A DNA stretch of 38,487 bases from Candidatus Nomurabacteria bacterium (lineage in GTDB: Bacteria; Patescibacteriota; Minisyncoccia; Phycocordibacterales; UBA9973): contig PMDZ01000008.1 of the NCBI GenBank assembly GCA_003155695.1, positions 1 to 38,487 on the forward strand, written 5' to 3'. The translations under genes were made by a program, and so were the position numbers. Within the stretch, counting starts at the first letter, position 1. Every line of letters starts with the position of its first letter. The notes beneath the pieces were generated by a model, which was not told the origin of the DNA, searched no databases, and worked only from the letters and a program-made list of their open reading frames with translations. Shown one piece after another: positions 9,551-18,542 of the stretch.

Positions 9551-10936
9551 ATGACTAAACACTCAATTACTTCCAGAAAACTTTGGAAGTTAGGAATTAA
9601 TGATTTTAACACCCAGTATTTTGATTTCAATAAAGAAGGAGATTTAATAATTAAAGAAGGTCACAACATCTATAACGTTCGATACTTGGCCGAGAAATTC
9701 GGGACACCGCTCGAAATATTGATGCCTTTTGCCATTGAAGAAAGGTTGGAAGACTTCCTCGACTTGGCCACAGCTTTGTCAAAAAAGGTTGGTTTTAAAG
9801 GCAAATTCTTCTATCACTACCCGATGAAGGTCAACCAAAGCAAGGAAGTTGTTATGTCGGTTGTCGGTGAAAGTGCCCATCTCGAGACGTCTTCGTATAA
9901 CGAACTCTGGATGATAAAGAAAATGCTCGAACAAGAAACTTTCAATCCGAATATCCGTATTCTTTGCTCGGGACCCAAAACTGACAAATATATAAATCTC
10001 ATTGATGATCTTCAACATAAAGGAGTGAAAATTTTTCCTCTAATCGAGGGACCGAACGAATTGAAGTTTCTCCAGTATTCGAAATATGATGTCGGCATCC
10101 GGCTCGACGTTCCGGTCAAGACAAATTCCCGTTGGAATAAGCCGATTGACCGTTTTGGTTTTTCAGCAAAAGAAATTCTCAAAATGAGCTCATTCAAAAA
10201 TTTGAAAATTCTTCACTATCATATCGGGTCACAGATTGAAAGACTTTCGGATATTCTGGTTCCGATAAAATACGCCCTCGATGTTTACTTTAAGCTGAAA
10301 GAAAAGAATCCATCGCTTGATACACTTGATATCGGAGGTGGTATGCCTATTCCTTATATGAGGACCAAGGGCTATCCGGTTAACAAAATAATGGAAAAGA
10401 TTTTTCGGCTAATAAAAAAGGAATCCGAAAAAAGAGGAGTCCCGCATCCGAACATTGTTTGTGAGTGGGGACGGTATATTGTGGCTCCGGCTCAGATTAC
10501 GGTTTTTAAAGTCATTGATACGAAAGCTATTACTCATAAAGCAAGTCCGGCCAAGAAGTGGTATGTCATTGACGGTAGCTTCATGAATGATCTTCTCGAT
10601 ACTTGGGCTATCGAGCAGAAGTGGGCCATGTCTTCGGTCAACAATAAAAGAGATGGAAACTTGAACGAGGTATGGCTAGCCGGTTCTTCCTGTGACTCTG
10701 ATGATATCTACAAAGGGAAAAACGGAGTAGTTACTTTGCCGGATTATAATTCGAACAATGGCGATACTGAACCGATGTATTTGGTTGTTTATGATACAGG
10801 AGCATATCAGGATTCATTGGCGGCCAAGCACTGCATGCTTTCTTCCCCGATGAAAGTTGTTGTTGAAAATGGGCATATTGTTGTGGCTCGCAAAAGGGAA
10901 AGCCCCGACGATGTCGGGAAAAACTTCGGTTGGTAG
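9551..10936 (+). CDS. speA: Arginine decarboxylase, SpeA-like, PLP fold type III, short form (461 aa)
   Basis: FFYHYPMKVNQ PLP-Lys motif; GGGMPIPY; GSSCDSDDIY; YDTGAYQDSLA. Confidence 0.88.
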   Translation: MTKHSITSRKLWKLGINDFNTQYFDFNKEGDLIIKEGHNIYNVRYLAEKFGTPLEILMPFAIEERLEDFLDLATALSKKVGFKGKFFYHYPMKVNQSKEVVMSVVGESAHLETSSYNELWMIKKMLEQETFNPNIRILCSGPKTDKYINLIDDLQHKGVKIFPLIEGPNELKFLQYSKYDVGIRLDVPVKTNSRWNKPIDRFGFSAKEILKMSSFKNLKILHYHIGSQIERLSDILVPIKYALDVYFKLKEKNPSLDTLDIGGGMPIPYMRTKGYPVNKIMEKIFRLIKKESEKRGVPHPNIVCEWGRYIVAPAQITVFKVIDTKAITHKASPAKKWYVIDGSFMNDLLDTWAIEQKWAMSSVNNKRDGNLNEVWLAGSSCDSDDIYKGKNGVVTLPDYNSNNGDTEPMYLVVYDTGAYQDSLAAKHCMLSSPMKVVVENGHIVVARKRESPDDVGKNFGW

Positions 10937-11107
10937 AAACTAAAGAGATGGTTATAGATATAGAACTTACTTTAAATAGGTTTGGTTTTGGAAAGATGAG
11001 CGAAAACAAATTTCAGTTCTTTTGTTTTAGATTTTCTAAATGGAAAATACCGGGCAAGTATTCGATTTCATTTTAAATAAACTGGAAAGTTAAAGAAAAA
11101 TAGTATT

Positions 11108-12196
11108 TTATTTTATATATCCTTCTTTAACCAGAAGTTCGGCGTTTAGGATGCCGCCACCGGCGGCGCCACGAACTGTGTTGTGGGAAAGGGCGACGAA
11201 TTTGTAGTCGAATATCGGACATTCGCGGAGTCGGCCGACAGTTACAGCCATGCCTTTATCTGTATCGCGGTCTTTTTTGGGTTGTGGACGGTTTTCTTCT
11301 TCTTTGTAAATAATTGGAAATGTTGGTGCGAAAGGAAGTTTCAATTCTTGTGGTATTGATTTGAATTCATTCCAAATTTTAATTATTTCTTCTTTTTTGG
11401 GCTTCTTATCTTTGAATAAAATGTTTATAGAAGCAAGGTGTCCGTCAGTAACTGGGACTCGGGTACAAGTAGCCGATATTTTAATATCTTTATTTTTAAC
11501 AAATTTATTATTTACAATTTTACCTAAAATTTTAAGTGGTTCTTCCTCTGTTTTTTCTTCTTCACCACCGATGAACGGGATGACATTATCAATCATATCT
11601 AGACTCGCAACTCCGGGATATCCGGCACCGGAAACTGCCTGAAGAGTCGTAATCATTATCTTTTTAACAGGATAACCTGCTTTCATAAGAGCGTATACCG
11701 GAGTAATGTAACTTTGAAGACTACAGTTTGGTTTTACAACAATAAATCCCTTATCCCAGCCATGATTTTTTTGTTGGATTTTAATTATTTTTAAATGTTC
11801 AGAATTTATTTCCGGGATAAGCATCGGCACGTCATCTGTCCATCTGTTAGCTGATGCATTAGAAACGACAGGCATTCCCAATTTTGCATATTTTTCTTCA
11901 ATTTCTTTTATTAAATTTTTATCGCTTATTTCAAAAGCCGAAAATACAAAGTCGCATTTCTTGGCGGCATTCTCGACGTTTTCCACTTCCTCGACAATAA
12001 TTTTCTTAACGCCTTCCGGAATTGGTGTGTTCATATGCCAACGATTTTTCACAGACTCAGCATATGTAAGTCCAGCAGAATTTTTTGACGCGGCCAAATA
12101 TACCACCTTAAACCAAGGGTGATTCTCGAGTAAACTGATATATTTTTGCCCGACCATACCCGTTGCTCCCAATATTCCAACTTTAAATTTTTTCAT
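11108..12196 (-). CDS. asd: Aspartate-semialdehyde dehydrogenase (archaeal/fungal-type)
   Basis: GILGATGMVGQKYISLL; catalytic PNCSLQSY; QAVSGAGYPGVASLDMIDNVIPFIGGEEEKTEEE. Confidence 0.95.
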   Translation of the reverse strand: MKKFKVGILGATGMVGQKYISLLENHPWFKVVYLAASKNSAGLTYAESVKNRWHMNTPIPEGVKKIIVEEVENVENAAKKCDFVFSAFEISDKNLIKEIEEKYAKLGMPVVSNASANRWTDDVPMLIPEINSEHLKIIKIQQKNHGWDKGFIVVKPNCSLQSYITPVYALMKAGYPVKKIMITTLQAVSGAGYPGVASLDMIDNVIPFIGGEEEKTEEEPLKILGKIVNNKFVKNKDIKISATCTRVPVTDGHLASINILFKDKKPKKEEIIKIWNEFKSIPQELKLPFAPTFPIIYKEEENRPQPKKDRDTDKGMAVTVGRLRECPIFDYKFVALSHNTVRGAAGGGILNAELLVKEGYIK

Positions 12197-12223
12197 ATTG
12201 AATTTAGCGGAGTAGAAATGTTG

Positions 12224-12276
12224 TTTTCTTCATGGTCTGGCTCCTCGTCCTCCCTCATCCGAGGACCTGAAGAAAA
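12224..12276 (-). other. Intercistronic RNA hairpin candidate between lysC and asd
   Basis: Minus-strand TTTTCTTCA-GGT-CCTCG-(12-nt purine-rich loop)-CGAGG-AGCCAG-ACC-A-TGAAGAAAA; 9+3+5 bp pairing. Confidence 0.6.
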
Positions 12277-12297
12277 TAATATTTCGACGTAGCTTTA

Positions 12298-13647
12298 CTA
12301 TTTAATAAATTTCTTATACAAAGACCTGATAATGTTTTCAATTTTATCTGTCCTTATAACAGCCTCAAGGCGAGTGCAGTTTTTATAAAGGAAAGCACTG
12401 ATTTCCAAATCGGTTTTCAATTTGATTAACAAACTGTTGAAATCGTTGACGTATTGGACATTGAAGTTACCAACCAAAAAGACCATAGAGACAGGTTGCA
12501 TTTCAACACTGAAGACTTTCTTTTTTAATTCTTCGAAGACCTTGTTTGACGAACCGTTATTATTATCGGCAACGATTTGCAAGCTATAACGGGTATTGCT
12601 GATTAGAATGACATCAACTTTATTTTTGACGAAAGCTTGACTGACAATAGAGAGAAGCTCGTTACCTTTAATAATTTCATCGGTAATTATATATAATGTT
12701 AAATTTTTCTTATAGCTGACTATCTTTGCGCCTTTCTTTATACTTTTCTCTTCTCCGACAGTTGTTTTTAATTTGGGGTTAGCCAAAGATACTATCTCGA
12801 CGTTCGTTTTGAACAACTTTGCATATTGAATCGCTTTATCGTGAATTATTTTTCCGGCTTCTTCAGATTCCTGATAACTAACGAAGGGAATCGTTTTGGC
12901 TTCGGGGACAATTTTCGGGTCGGCCGACAATACACCACCGACATCTTTCCAGAGAATTACTTTTTCAGCTTTTGTTGCGGCACCGACAAAGCAGGCAGTA
13001 GTGTCTGTGCCACCGCGTCCAAGAGTTGTCGTCTCGCCATTTTTGGTTATACCGGTAAAGCCGGCAATGATAGGAATCTCTTTTATTCCCGACAATTTTT
13101 GTCTCAGGTTCTTTTCCGATAATTTATAATCAATATTGGCATTCCTGAAGTTATTATCGGTGACAATCGAAATTTCCTCAGCCAGCAATCTTCGGGTAGG
13201 AATGCTCATAAGATTAAAATAAAAGCTCAAAATTGTTGCCGAGAATTTTTCGCCGTAGGAAACGATTTTATCTTCCAGCATATCAAGCGATAAAACAGCA
13301 TTCAAATCAGTCTCCAATTCAAAAAATAATTTTTCCAATTCAATATGAATTTCCTCTCGCCATTCTTTGTTGAACCCAATGTCGGTTATTATCTTGCTAT
13401 GCGTTTTTTTGAGTTCAATTATAAAATTTTCTACCGAGAGACTAATTTCATTTTTTTTCAAGGGGGATTCGTTAAGTTTTGCCAAAAATGAAACCAAACT
13501 ATCGGTTATTCCTGGCATCGCCGAAACCACAACAATCGGAGAGTATCCACTTGCCAGTTGCTCTTTTAAACGTTTGGCGATTATCGGAATCAATTCCTTT
13601 TTGAGTATTCCTCCACCGAATTTGTTAACAATAATTTTTTTAGACAT
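12298..13647 (-). CDS. lysC: Aspartate kinase with C-terminal ACT region
   Basis: IIVNKFGGGILKK; LGRGGTDTTACFVGAATKAEKVILWKDVGGVLSADPKIVPEA. Confidence 0.9.
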   Translation of the reverse strand: MSKKIIVNKFGGGILKKELIPIIAKRLKEQLASGYSPIVVVSAMPGITDSLVSFLAKLNESPLKKNEISLSVENFIIELKKTHSKIITDIGFNKEWREEIHIELEKLFFELETDLNAVLSLDMLEDKIVSYGEKFSATILSFYFNLMSIPTRRLLAEEISIVTDNNFRNANIDYKLSEKNLRQKLSGIKEIPIIAGFTGITKNGETTTLGRGGTDTTACFVGAATKAEKVILWKDVGGVLSADPKIVPEAKTIPFVSYQESEEAGKIIHDKAIQYAKLFKTNVEIVSLANPKLKTTVGEEKSIKKGAKIVSYKKNLTLYIITDEIIKGNELLSIVSQAFVKNKVDVILISNTRYSLQIVADNNNGSSNKVFEELKKKVFSVEMQPVSMVFLVGNFNVQYVNDFNSLLIKLKTDLEISAFLYKNCTRLEAVIRTDKIENIIRSLYKKFIK

Positions 13648-13657
13648 AAGCAGTTTG

Positions 13658-13685
13658 ATTATATTATATATAGTATATAAATCAA
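13658..13685 (-). promoter_or_regulatory. lysC promoter (minus strand)
   Basis: Minus strand TTGATT - 16 bp - TATAAT, 10 nt before the ATG. Confidence 0.6.
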
Positions 13686-13696
13686 GCGCATATTTA

Positions 13697-13725
13697 TTGA
13701 CTTATAAGGGTACCAATAGTAAACT
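13697..13725 (+). promoter_or_regulatory. Promoter of the carboxyspermidine dehydrogenase gene
   Basis: TTGACT - 17 bp - TAAACT, 6 nt before the ATG at 13732. Confidence 0.55.
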
Positions 13726-13731
13726 TGAATC

Positions 13732-14976
13732 ATGTCAAAAATACTTGTTATTGGGTGCGGAAATGTCGGAAGTGTCGGTTTGCATAAGATGGCTCAATTT
13801 AGGGATGTATTTTCGGAGATTCATGTTGTCGGTAGAACTCCGGCTAAATGTGAGACTGTTCGGCTGTCTGTTCTGAAAAGATTCAAAACAAATTTGCATA
13901 TTCATATCGGCGATGTCGGGAAAGGTGACTTTTTTCTTAAATTGTTGAGAGAAGTAAAACCAAAATTGGTTGTAAACTGGGGAAGCCCTTATGACAATTT
14001 GGTTGTCATGGATGCTTGTCTAGAATATGGAGTGAACTATATCGATACAGCCTGTTACGAACATCCTGACAAATACGGTTTTTCATACAAATTGCAATTG
14101 GCTAAAAATGAGGCATACAAAAAGAAAAATTTATTGGCAATTCTTGGTTGTGGTTTTGACCCGGGAGTTTCTAATATCTTCTCGGCTTATGCGCGCGATT
14201 ATCTTTTCGATAAGATTGAAACGATTGATATCCTGGACTGCAACGGCGGTTCGAAAGATGAGAAAATAAAATTTGCTCCAAACTTTGATCCGGAAATAAA
14301 TCTTCGAGAGCTCATTTTACCCATTAAATTCTGGGAGAAAGGCAAATGGCAGAAAAGGATGAAGCTTATCGATGATGATGCGCCATTTTTTGAATTTAAT
14401 TTTCCTGAAGCCGGCAAATTTACGCCTTACTTAATGTACCATGAAGAACTCGAAACTATACCTACTCATATAAAGAGTCTTAAACGAATTAGCTTTTGGA
14501 TGACATTCTCAAAGAATTACCTGACATATTTACGAGTACTATATAATGTCGGACTGACTCGTATTGACCCGATAGATTTTAATGGTGAGAAAATTGTTCC
14601 GGTTAAATTCCTGAAGGCTATACTTCCTAAAGGCGAAGACTTTAATAGCGGTTATAAAGGTAAAACAAATATCGGCAATATCATTGTCGGAACAAAAGGC
14701 GGAAAAAGGAAAATTGTCTATATTTATAATGTTTGCGATCATGCCGAAGCGTTTAAAGAAACCGGAGGGAATGCTATCGGCTATACGACAGCCATTCCAA
14801 CAGTGACTTGTGCCAAGCTGGTGCTCGAAGGTAAATGGAGCGGTATCGGAGTCAAAAATACCGAGGACGAGTCACTTGATTCTAAAATATTCTTAAACGA
14901 AATGTCGAAAACCGGATTGACCTGGAAAGTGAAAATATTGAAAAATTTACCTTCAGCACTAAAAAAGAATTATTAA
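13732..14976 (+). CDS. Carboxy(nor)spermidine dehydrogenase (saccharopine dehydrogenase-like)
   Basis: KILVIGCGNVGSVGLHKMAQ Rossmann motif; GCGFDPGVSNIFSAYARD; immediately followed by nspC. Confidence 0.9.
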   Translation: MSKILVIGCGNVGSVGLHKMAQFRDVFSEIHVVGRTPAKCETVRLSVLKRFKTNLHIHIGDVGKGDFFLKLLREVKPKLVVNWGSPYDNLVVMDACLEYGVNYIDTACYEHPDKYGFSYKLQLAKNEAYKKKNLLAILGCGFDPGVSNIFSAYARDYLFDKIETIDILDCNGGSKDEKIKFAPNFDPEINLRELILPIKFWEKGKWQKRMKLIDDDAPFFEFNFPEAGKFTPYLMYHEELETIPTHIKSLKRISFWMTFSKNYLTYLRVLYNVGLTRIDPIDFNGEKIVPVKFLKAILPKGEDFNSGYKGKTNIGNIIVGTKGGKRKIVYIYNVCDHAEAFKETGGNAIGYTTAIPTVTCAKLVLEGKWSGIGVKNTEDESLDSKIFLNEMSKTGLTWKVKILKNLPSALKKNY

Positions 14977-16158
14977 ATGTCAAAAAATAATGAAAATATT
15001 TTTATAGAACCTTGGATAGATGAGGAAGGCTGGAATGCCGATAATTTTTCCGAAATTGAGACTCCGTGTTATGTTGTCAGTAAAAGTCATTTGGAAAAAA
15101 ATTTGAGAATTCTTTCTCAAGTCGAGAAAGATACCGGCTGTCATGTTTTGATGGCGCTCAAAGGTTTTTCGATGTTTTCGATGTTTCCCATGGCGCGGAA
15201 ATATATTTCAGGAACTGAAGCCAGTTCGGTGAATGAAGCACGACTTGGTTATGAAGAATTCGGTAAAGAAGTCCACGTCTTTTCGCCGTCCTACACGGAA
15301 GACAATATCAAAGAATATTTGAAGTACGCTAATCATTTGGTTTTCAATTCTTTCTCTCAGTGGAATAAATTTAAGGATATATGTCATAATAAAGTTTCTT
15401 GCGGAATCAGGGTTAACGTTGAACATCAAGAAGTTGAAAATCCGATGTATGACCCAAGTAGTTCCAACTCTCATTTTGGAGTGACAAAATCAAATTTCGA
15501 AGTTGATAACTTGGAAGGAATAGAAGGATTTCACTTTCATAATCTTTGTGAAAATGGTGCTGATGCACTCGAAAGAACACTTAAAGTTTTTGAGGAAAAA
15601 TTTGGTGAATTTTTGCCTCAAATGAAATGGGTAAATTTCGGTGGCGGTCACCATATTACCAGACGTGATTATGATTTGAATTTGTTAACCAAAATTATCA
15701 CAGATTTTAAAAAAAAATATCCTCATCTGGAAATTTACCTTGAGCCAGGTGAAGCTATAGCCTTAAATGCCGGAGTACTAATAGGTAGTGTTGTAGATAT
15801 TTTTTCAAATACAGCAGTTCTTAATGTCTCCGCAACCTGTCATATGCCCGATGTGCTTGAAATGCCTTATTTACCGACAATTCTGGGAGCTAAGACGGCT
15901 ATCGATGGTAGTGACAATGTTTATCGTTTAGTTGGGCCAAGTTGTTTGACCGGAGATGTTATCGGCAAATATTCTTTTTCAAAACCGCTTGTCATAGGAC
16001 AGAAAATTATTTTCCTCAATATGGCTATATACACAATGGTAAAAAATAATACTTTCAACGGAGTTAATCTTTCGGACATTGTAATTCTTGATAAAAACGG
16101 TAAGATTAAAATTATCAAAAAATTCGGTTATAAAGATTTTAAAAATAGGTTGTCATGA
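14977..16158 (+). CDS. nspC: Carboxynorspermidine/carboxyspermidine decarboxylase
   Basis: TPCYVVSKSHLEKNLRIL; ALKGFSMFSMFPMARKYISGTEASSVNEARLG; HFHNLCENGAD; VNFGGGHHITRRDY. Confidence 0.95.
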   Translation: MSKNNENIFIEPWIDEEGWNADNFSEIETPCYVVSKSHLEKNLRILSQVEKDTGCHVLMALKGFSMFSMFPMARKYISGTEASSVNEARLGYEEFGKEVHVFSPSYTEDNIKEYLKYANHLVFNSFSQWNKFKDICHNKVSCGIRVNVEHQEVENPMYDPSSSNSHFGVTKSNFEVDNLEGIEGFHFHNLCENGADALERTLKVFEEKFGEFLPQMKWVNFGGGHHITRRDYDLNLLTKIITDFKKKYPHLEIYLEPGEAIALNAGVLIGSVVDIFSNTAVLNVSATCHMPDVLEMPYLPTILGAKTAIDGSDNVYRLVGPSCLTGDVIGKYSFSKPLVIGQKIIFLNMAIYTMVKNNTFNGVNLSDIVILDKNGKIKIIKKFGYKDFKNRLS

Positions 16159-17198
16159 AAAATAAGATTCTTGAAGAAAAAATAAAAAATTTCAATCCAA
16201 ACGAAAATGGTCTGGCTTACCACGGCATATTTGGACTGCCTTTTGAAGCAGAAGAATCAAGAATGGTTCTTGTCCCGGTTCCTTGGGAAGCGACTGTTTC
16301 TTATGGGACGGGAACTGCAGAAGGGCCAAAGGCTATACTCGATGCATCCCAACAGATAGACCTTCATGACCATCTTTATCCTAATGGCTGGAAAAATGGT
16401 ATTGCCATGGCTGATATTCCGGCCAGCATTTTTTTCAAGAGCAAACAAACGAGAGTAAAAACGGAAAAGTATTTGGAAAAATTATATTACGGTAAACAAA
16501 TGGATAAAGAATTATTGAATGAAATAAATACTGATTGCTTGGAACTAAAAAATTATGTAGAAGAAACAACTAAAAAACTACTGAAAGAAGGGAAAATAGT
16601 CGGAGTTGTAGGAGGGGACCATAGCGTTCCACTTGGGTATTATGAAGCGCTATCAAAAAAACATAAGGATTTCGGTATTCTTCAAATAGATGCTCACGCC
16701 GACATGAGAGAAGCATACCAAGGTTTGGAATATTCTCATGCTTCAATTTTTTTTAATGCCTTAAAGATTAAAAATATCTCTAGAATTGTTTCTGTCGGAG
16801 TAAGAGATTTCAGTATTGAGGAACTTGAATTAATTACTAAAGAAAAAAAACGCATATCCCTTTTTACCGATTATGAAATAAAGAAAGCTATTTTCAACGG
16901 TGGGACATGGGCCAAAGAATGTGACAAAATAGTTAAAGAACTTCCTAAAGAAGTACATATTTCTTTCGACATTGACGGTTTAAACCCCAACCTTTGCCCC
17001 AATACTGGAGCCCCGGTTCATGGGGGCTTTACGATAGATGAAGTGGTATATCTTTTTGAAAAAATTATCGCCAAAGGTAAAAAAATAATCGGCTTTGATT
17101 TGTGTGAAGTTGCCAAGGGAGTAGGTGAGTGGGACGGCAACGTCGGTTCACGCGTTCTCTATAAACTCTGTTTACTGACACTAAAAAGTAATAAATAA
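16155..17198 (+). CDS. speB: Agmatinase / ureohydrolase family
   Basis: GGDHSVPLG; IDAHADMREAY; SFDIDGLNPNLCPNTGAPVHGG; ATGA overlap with nspC. Confidence 0.92.
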   Translation: MKNKILEEKIKNFNPNENGLAYHGIFGLPFEAEESRMVLVPVPWEATVSYGTGTAEGPKAILDASQQIDLHDHLYPNGWKNGIAMADIPASIFFKSKQTRVKTEKYLEKLYYGKQMDKELLNEINTDCLELKNYVEETTKKLLKEGKIVGVVGGDHSVPLGYYEALSKKHKDFGILQIDAHADMREAYQGLEYSHASIFFNALKIKNISRIVSVGVRDFSIEELELITKEKKRISLFTDYEIKKAIFNGGTWAKECDKIVKELPKEVHISFDIDGLNPNLCPNTGAPVHGGFTIDEVVYLFEKIIAKGKKIIGFDLCEVAKGVGEWDGNVGSRVLYKLCLLTLKSNK

Positions 17199-17227
17199 TT
17201 TTATTAAATATGATACAATAATATAAT

Positions 17228-18142
17228 ATGACATGGTTTTTTATCGCACTCGGAGCCCCATTTTTATGGGCTCTTGTAAATATTTCGGATAAATATCTGG
17301 TTGACAAATATTCCACTGGGCATCATGGTTCTGGCGGACTTGTTCTTTTTTCCAGCCTTATCGGCATTATTGTTTCAGGATTAATTGCTATATTTGTTAG
17401 CGGTGTTTGGAGTATCTCAATTTTAGATAAAATTTTACTTATCTTTGCAGGTTTTTTGACTATAATTTGGTTTATTACATATTTATATACTCTTGAAATA
17501 GAAGAAATCTCGGCTGTTGTGCCATGGTTTCTTATGATTCCAATCTTTGGGTATATTTTAGGATACTTCATTCTTGGAGAAACTTTAACGACTCATCAAT
17601 TGATTGGCTCTGCCATTACGATGCTTGGAGTGTTTTTTATCTCCATTGATTTTGTTGGTGAAAAAAGGAGAATAAAGATAAAACCTGCGTTGTATATGAT
17701 TTTTTCAAGTATGATGGTTGCGGTTGTCGGAGTTATTTTCAAATTTGTAACAATAGAAGGAAACTTTTGGGTTTCATCTTTTTGGGAATATTTAGGAATG
17801 GGAATCGTCGGAATTTTTATTTTTTTATTTATACCAAAATTTCGTAAAGAATTTATGTATATGAATAAAAAAGGAGGAATAAAAATATTTATACTGAATA
17901 TTGTTAGCGAATCAGTATCTACAATAGCTCATTTTCTTACAAATTTTGCGATACTTCTTGCTCCTGTTACAATGGTTTATCTTGTTGGAAGTTTTCAGCC
18001 AGCTATTTTGTTGTTCTTAACGATTATAGGAACTAAATTTTTCCCACATATTGTAGAAGAAAGTCTCCACCATAAAGTTTTGATCCCAAAAGCTATCGCC
18101 ATTATCATCATAATTGCCGGAAGTATATTCTTATTTATCTAA
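17228..18142 (+). CDS. EamA/DMT family membrane transporter
   Basis: About ten hydrophobic segments with a duplicated architecture; VPWFLMIPIFGYILGYFILGETLTTHQLIGSAITMLGVFFIS. Confidence 0.8.
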   Translation: MTWFFIALGAPFLWALVNISDKYLVDKYSTGHHGSGGLVLFSSLIGIIVSGLIAIFVSGVWSISILDKILLIFAGFLTIIWFITYLYTLEIEEISAVVPWFLMIPIFGYILGYFILGETLTTHQLIGSAITMLGVFFISIDFVGEKRRIKIKPALYMIFSSMMVAVVGVIFKFVTIEGNFWVSSFWEYLGMGIVGIFIFLFIPKFRKEFMYMNKKGGIKIFILNIVSESVSTIAHFLTNFAILLAPVTMVYLVGSFQPAILLFLTIIGTKFFPHIVEESLHHKVLIPKAIAIIIIIAGSIFLFI

Positions 18143-18162
18143 AAATGTGTTAATATATCTAT

Positions 18163-18540
18163 ATGCCTGAAGAAGTAAAACGAGAGCATAACTATTTCCT
18201 GTATATTTTGTTGGGAAGTTGTCTTATTGCCATCATTTCTTCTTTTTATTTTTTCTATTTCAAAAAAGACTACAATTTTATAGTGGAAGCCAGTTGTAAT
18301 CCCGAAACTGAGACCTGTTTTTATCGTGATTGCACTAATCCGGATGATTGTCCTCCGAATAATTTATCATATTATAATGAATACACTCTAAAAGCCAGAG
18401 ATTTTAAGTCATGCCTTAATGAAGACTGCACCTTAGCCTGTACGACTGGTGTTATAAATTGTGTCAAAACAGAATGTACGGAAAGCGATATAAGTGACGG
18501 AACATGTGTTGGGCCGTCTAATGATGATTCTAAAAACTAA
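18163..18540 (+). CDS. Single-TM, Cys-rich extracytoplasmic protein
   Basis: N-terminal TM (FLYILLGSCLIAIISSFYFFYF), then ten Cys in the ~80-aa exterior domain. Confidence 0.7.
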   Translation: MPEEVKREHNYFLYILLGSCLIAIISSFYFFYFKKDYNFIVEASCNPETETCFYRDCTNPDDCPPNNLSYYNEYTLKARDFKSCLNEDCTLACTTGVINCVKTECTESDISDGTCVGPSNDDSKN

Positions 18541-18542
18541 TT

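Noticed and set aside
13367-13876. 169-aa + strand ORF overlapping lysC and the dehydrogenase
   Set aside because: It overlaps both well-supported genes and spans the divergent promoter region; no family similarity.
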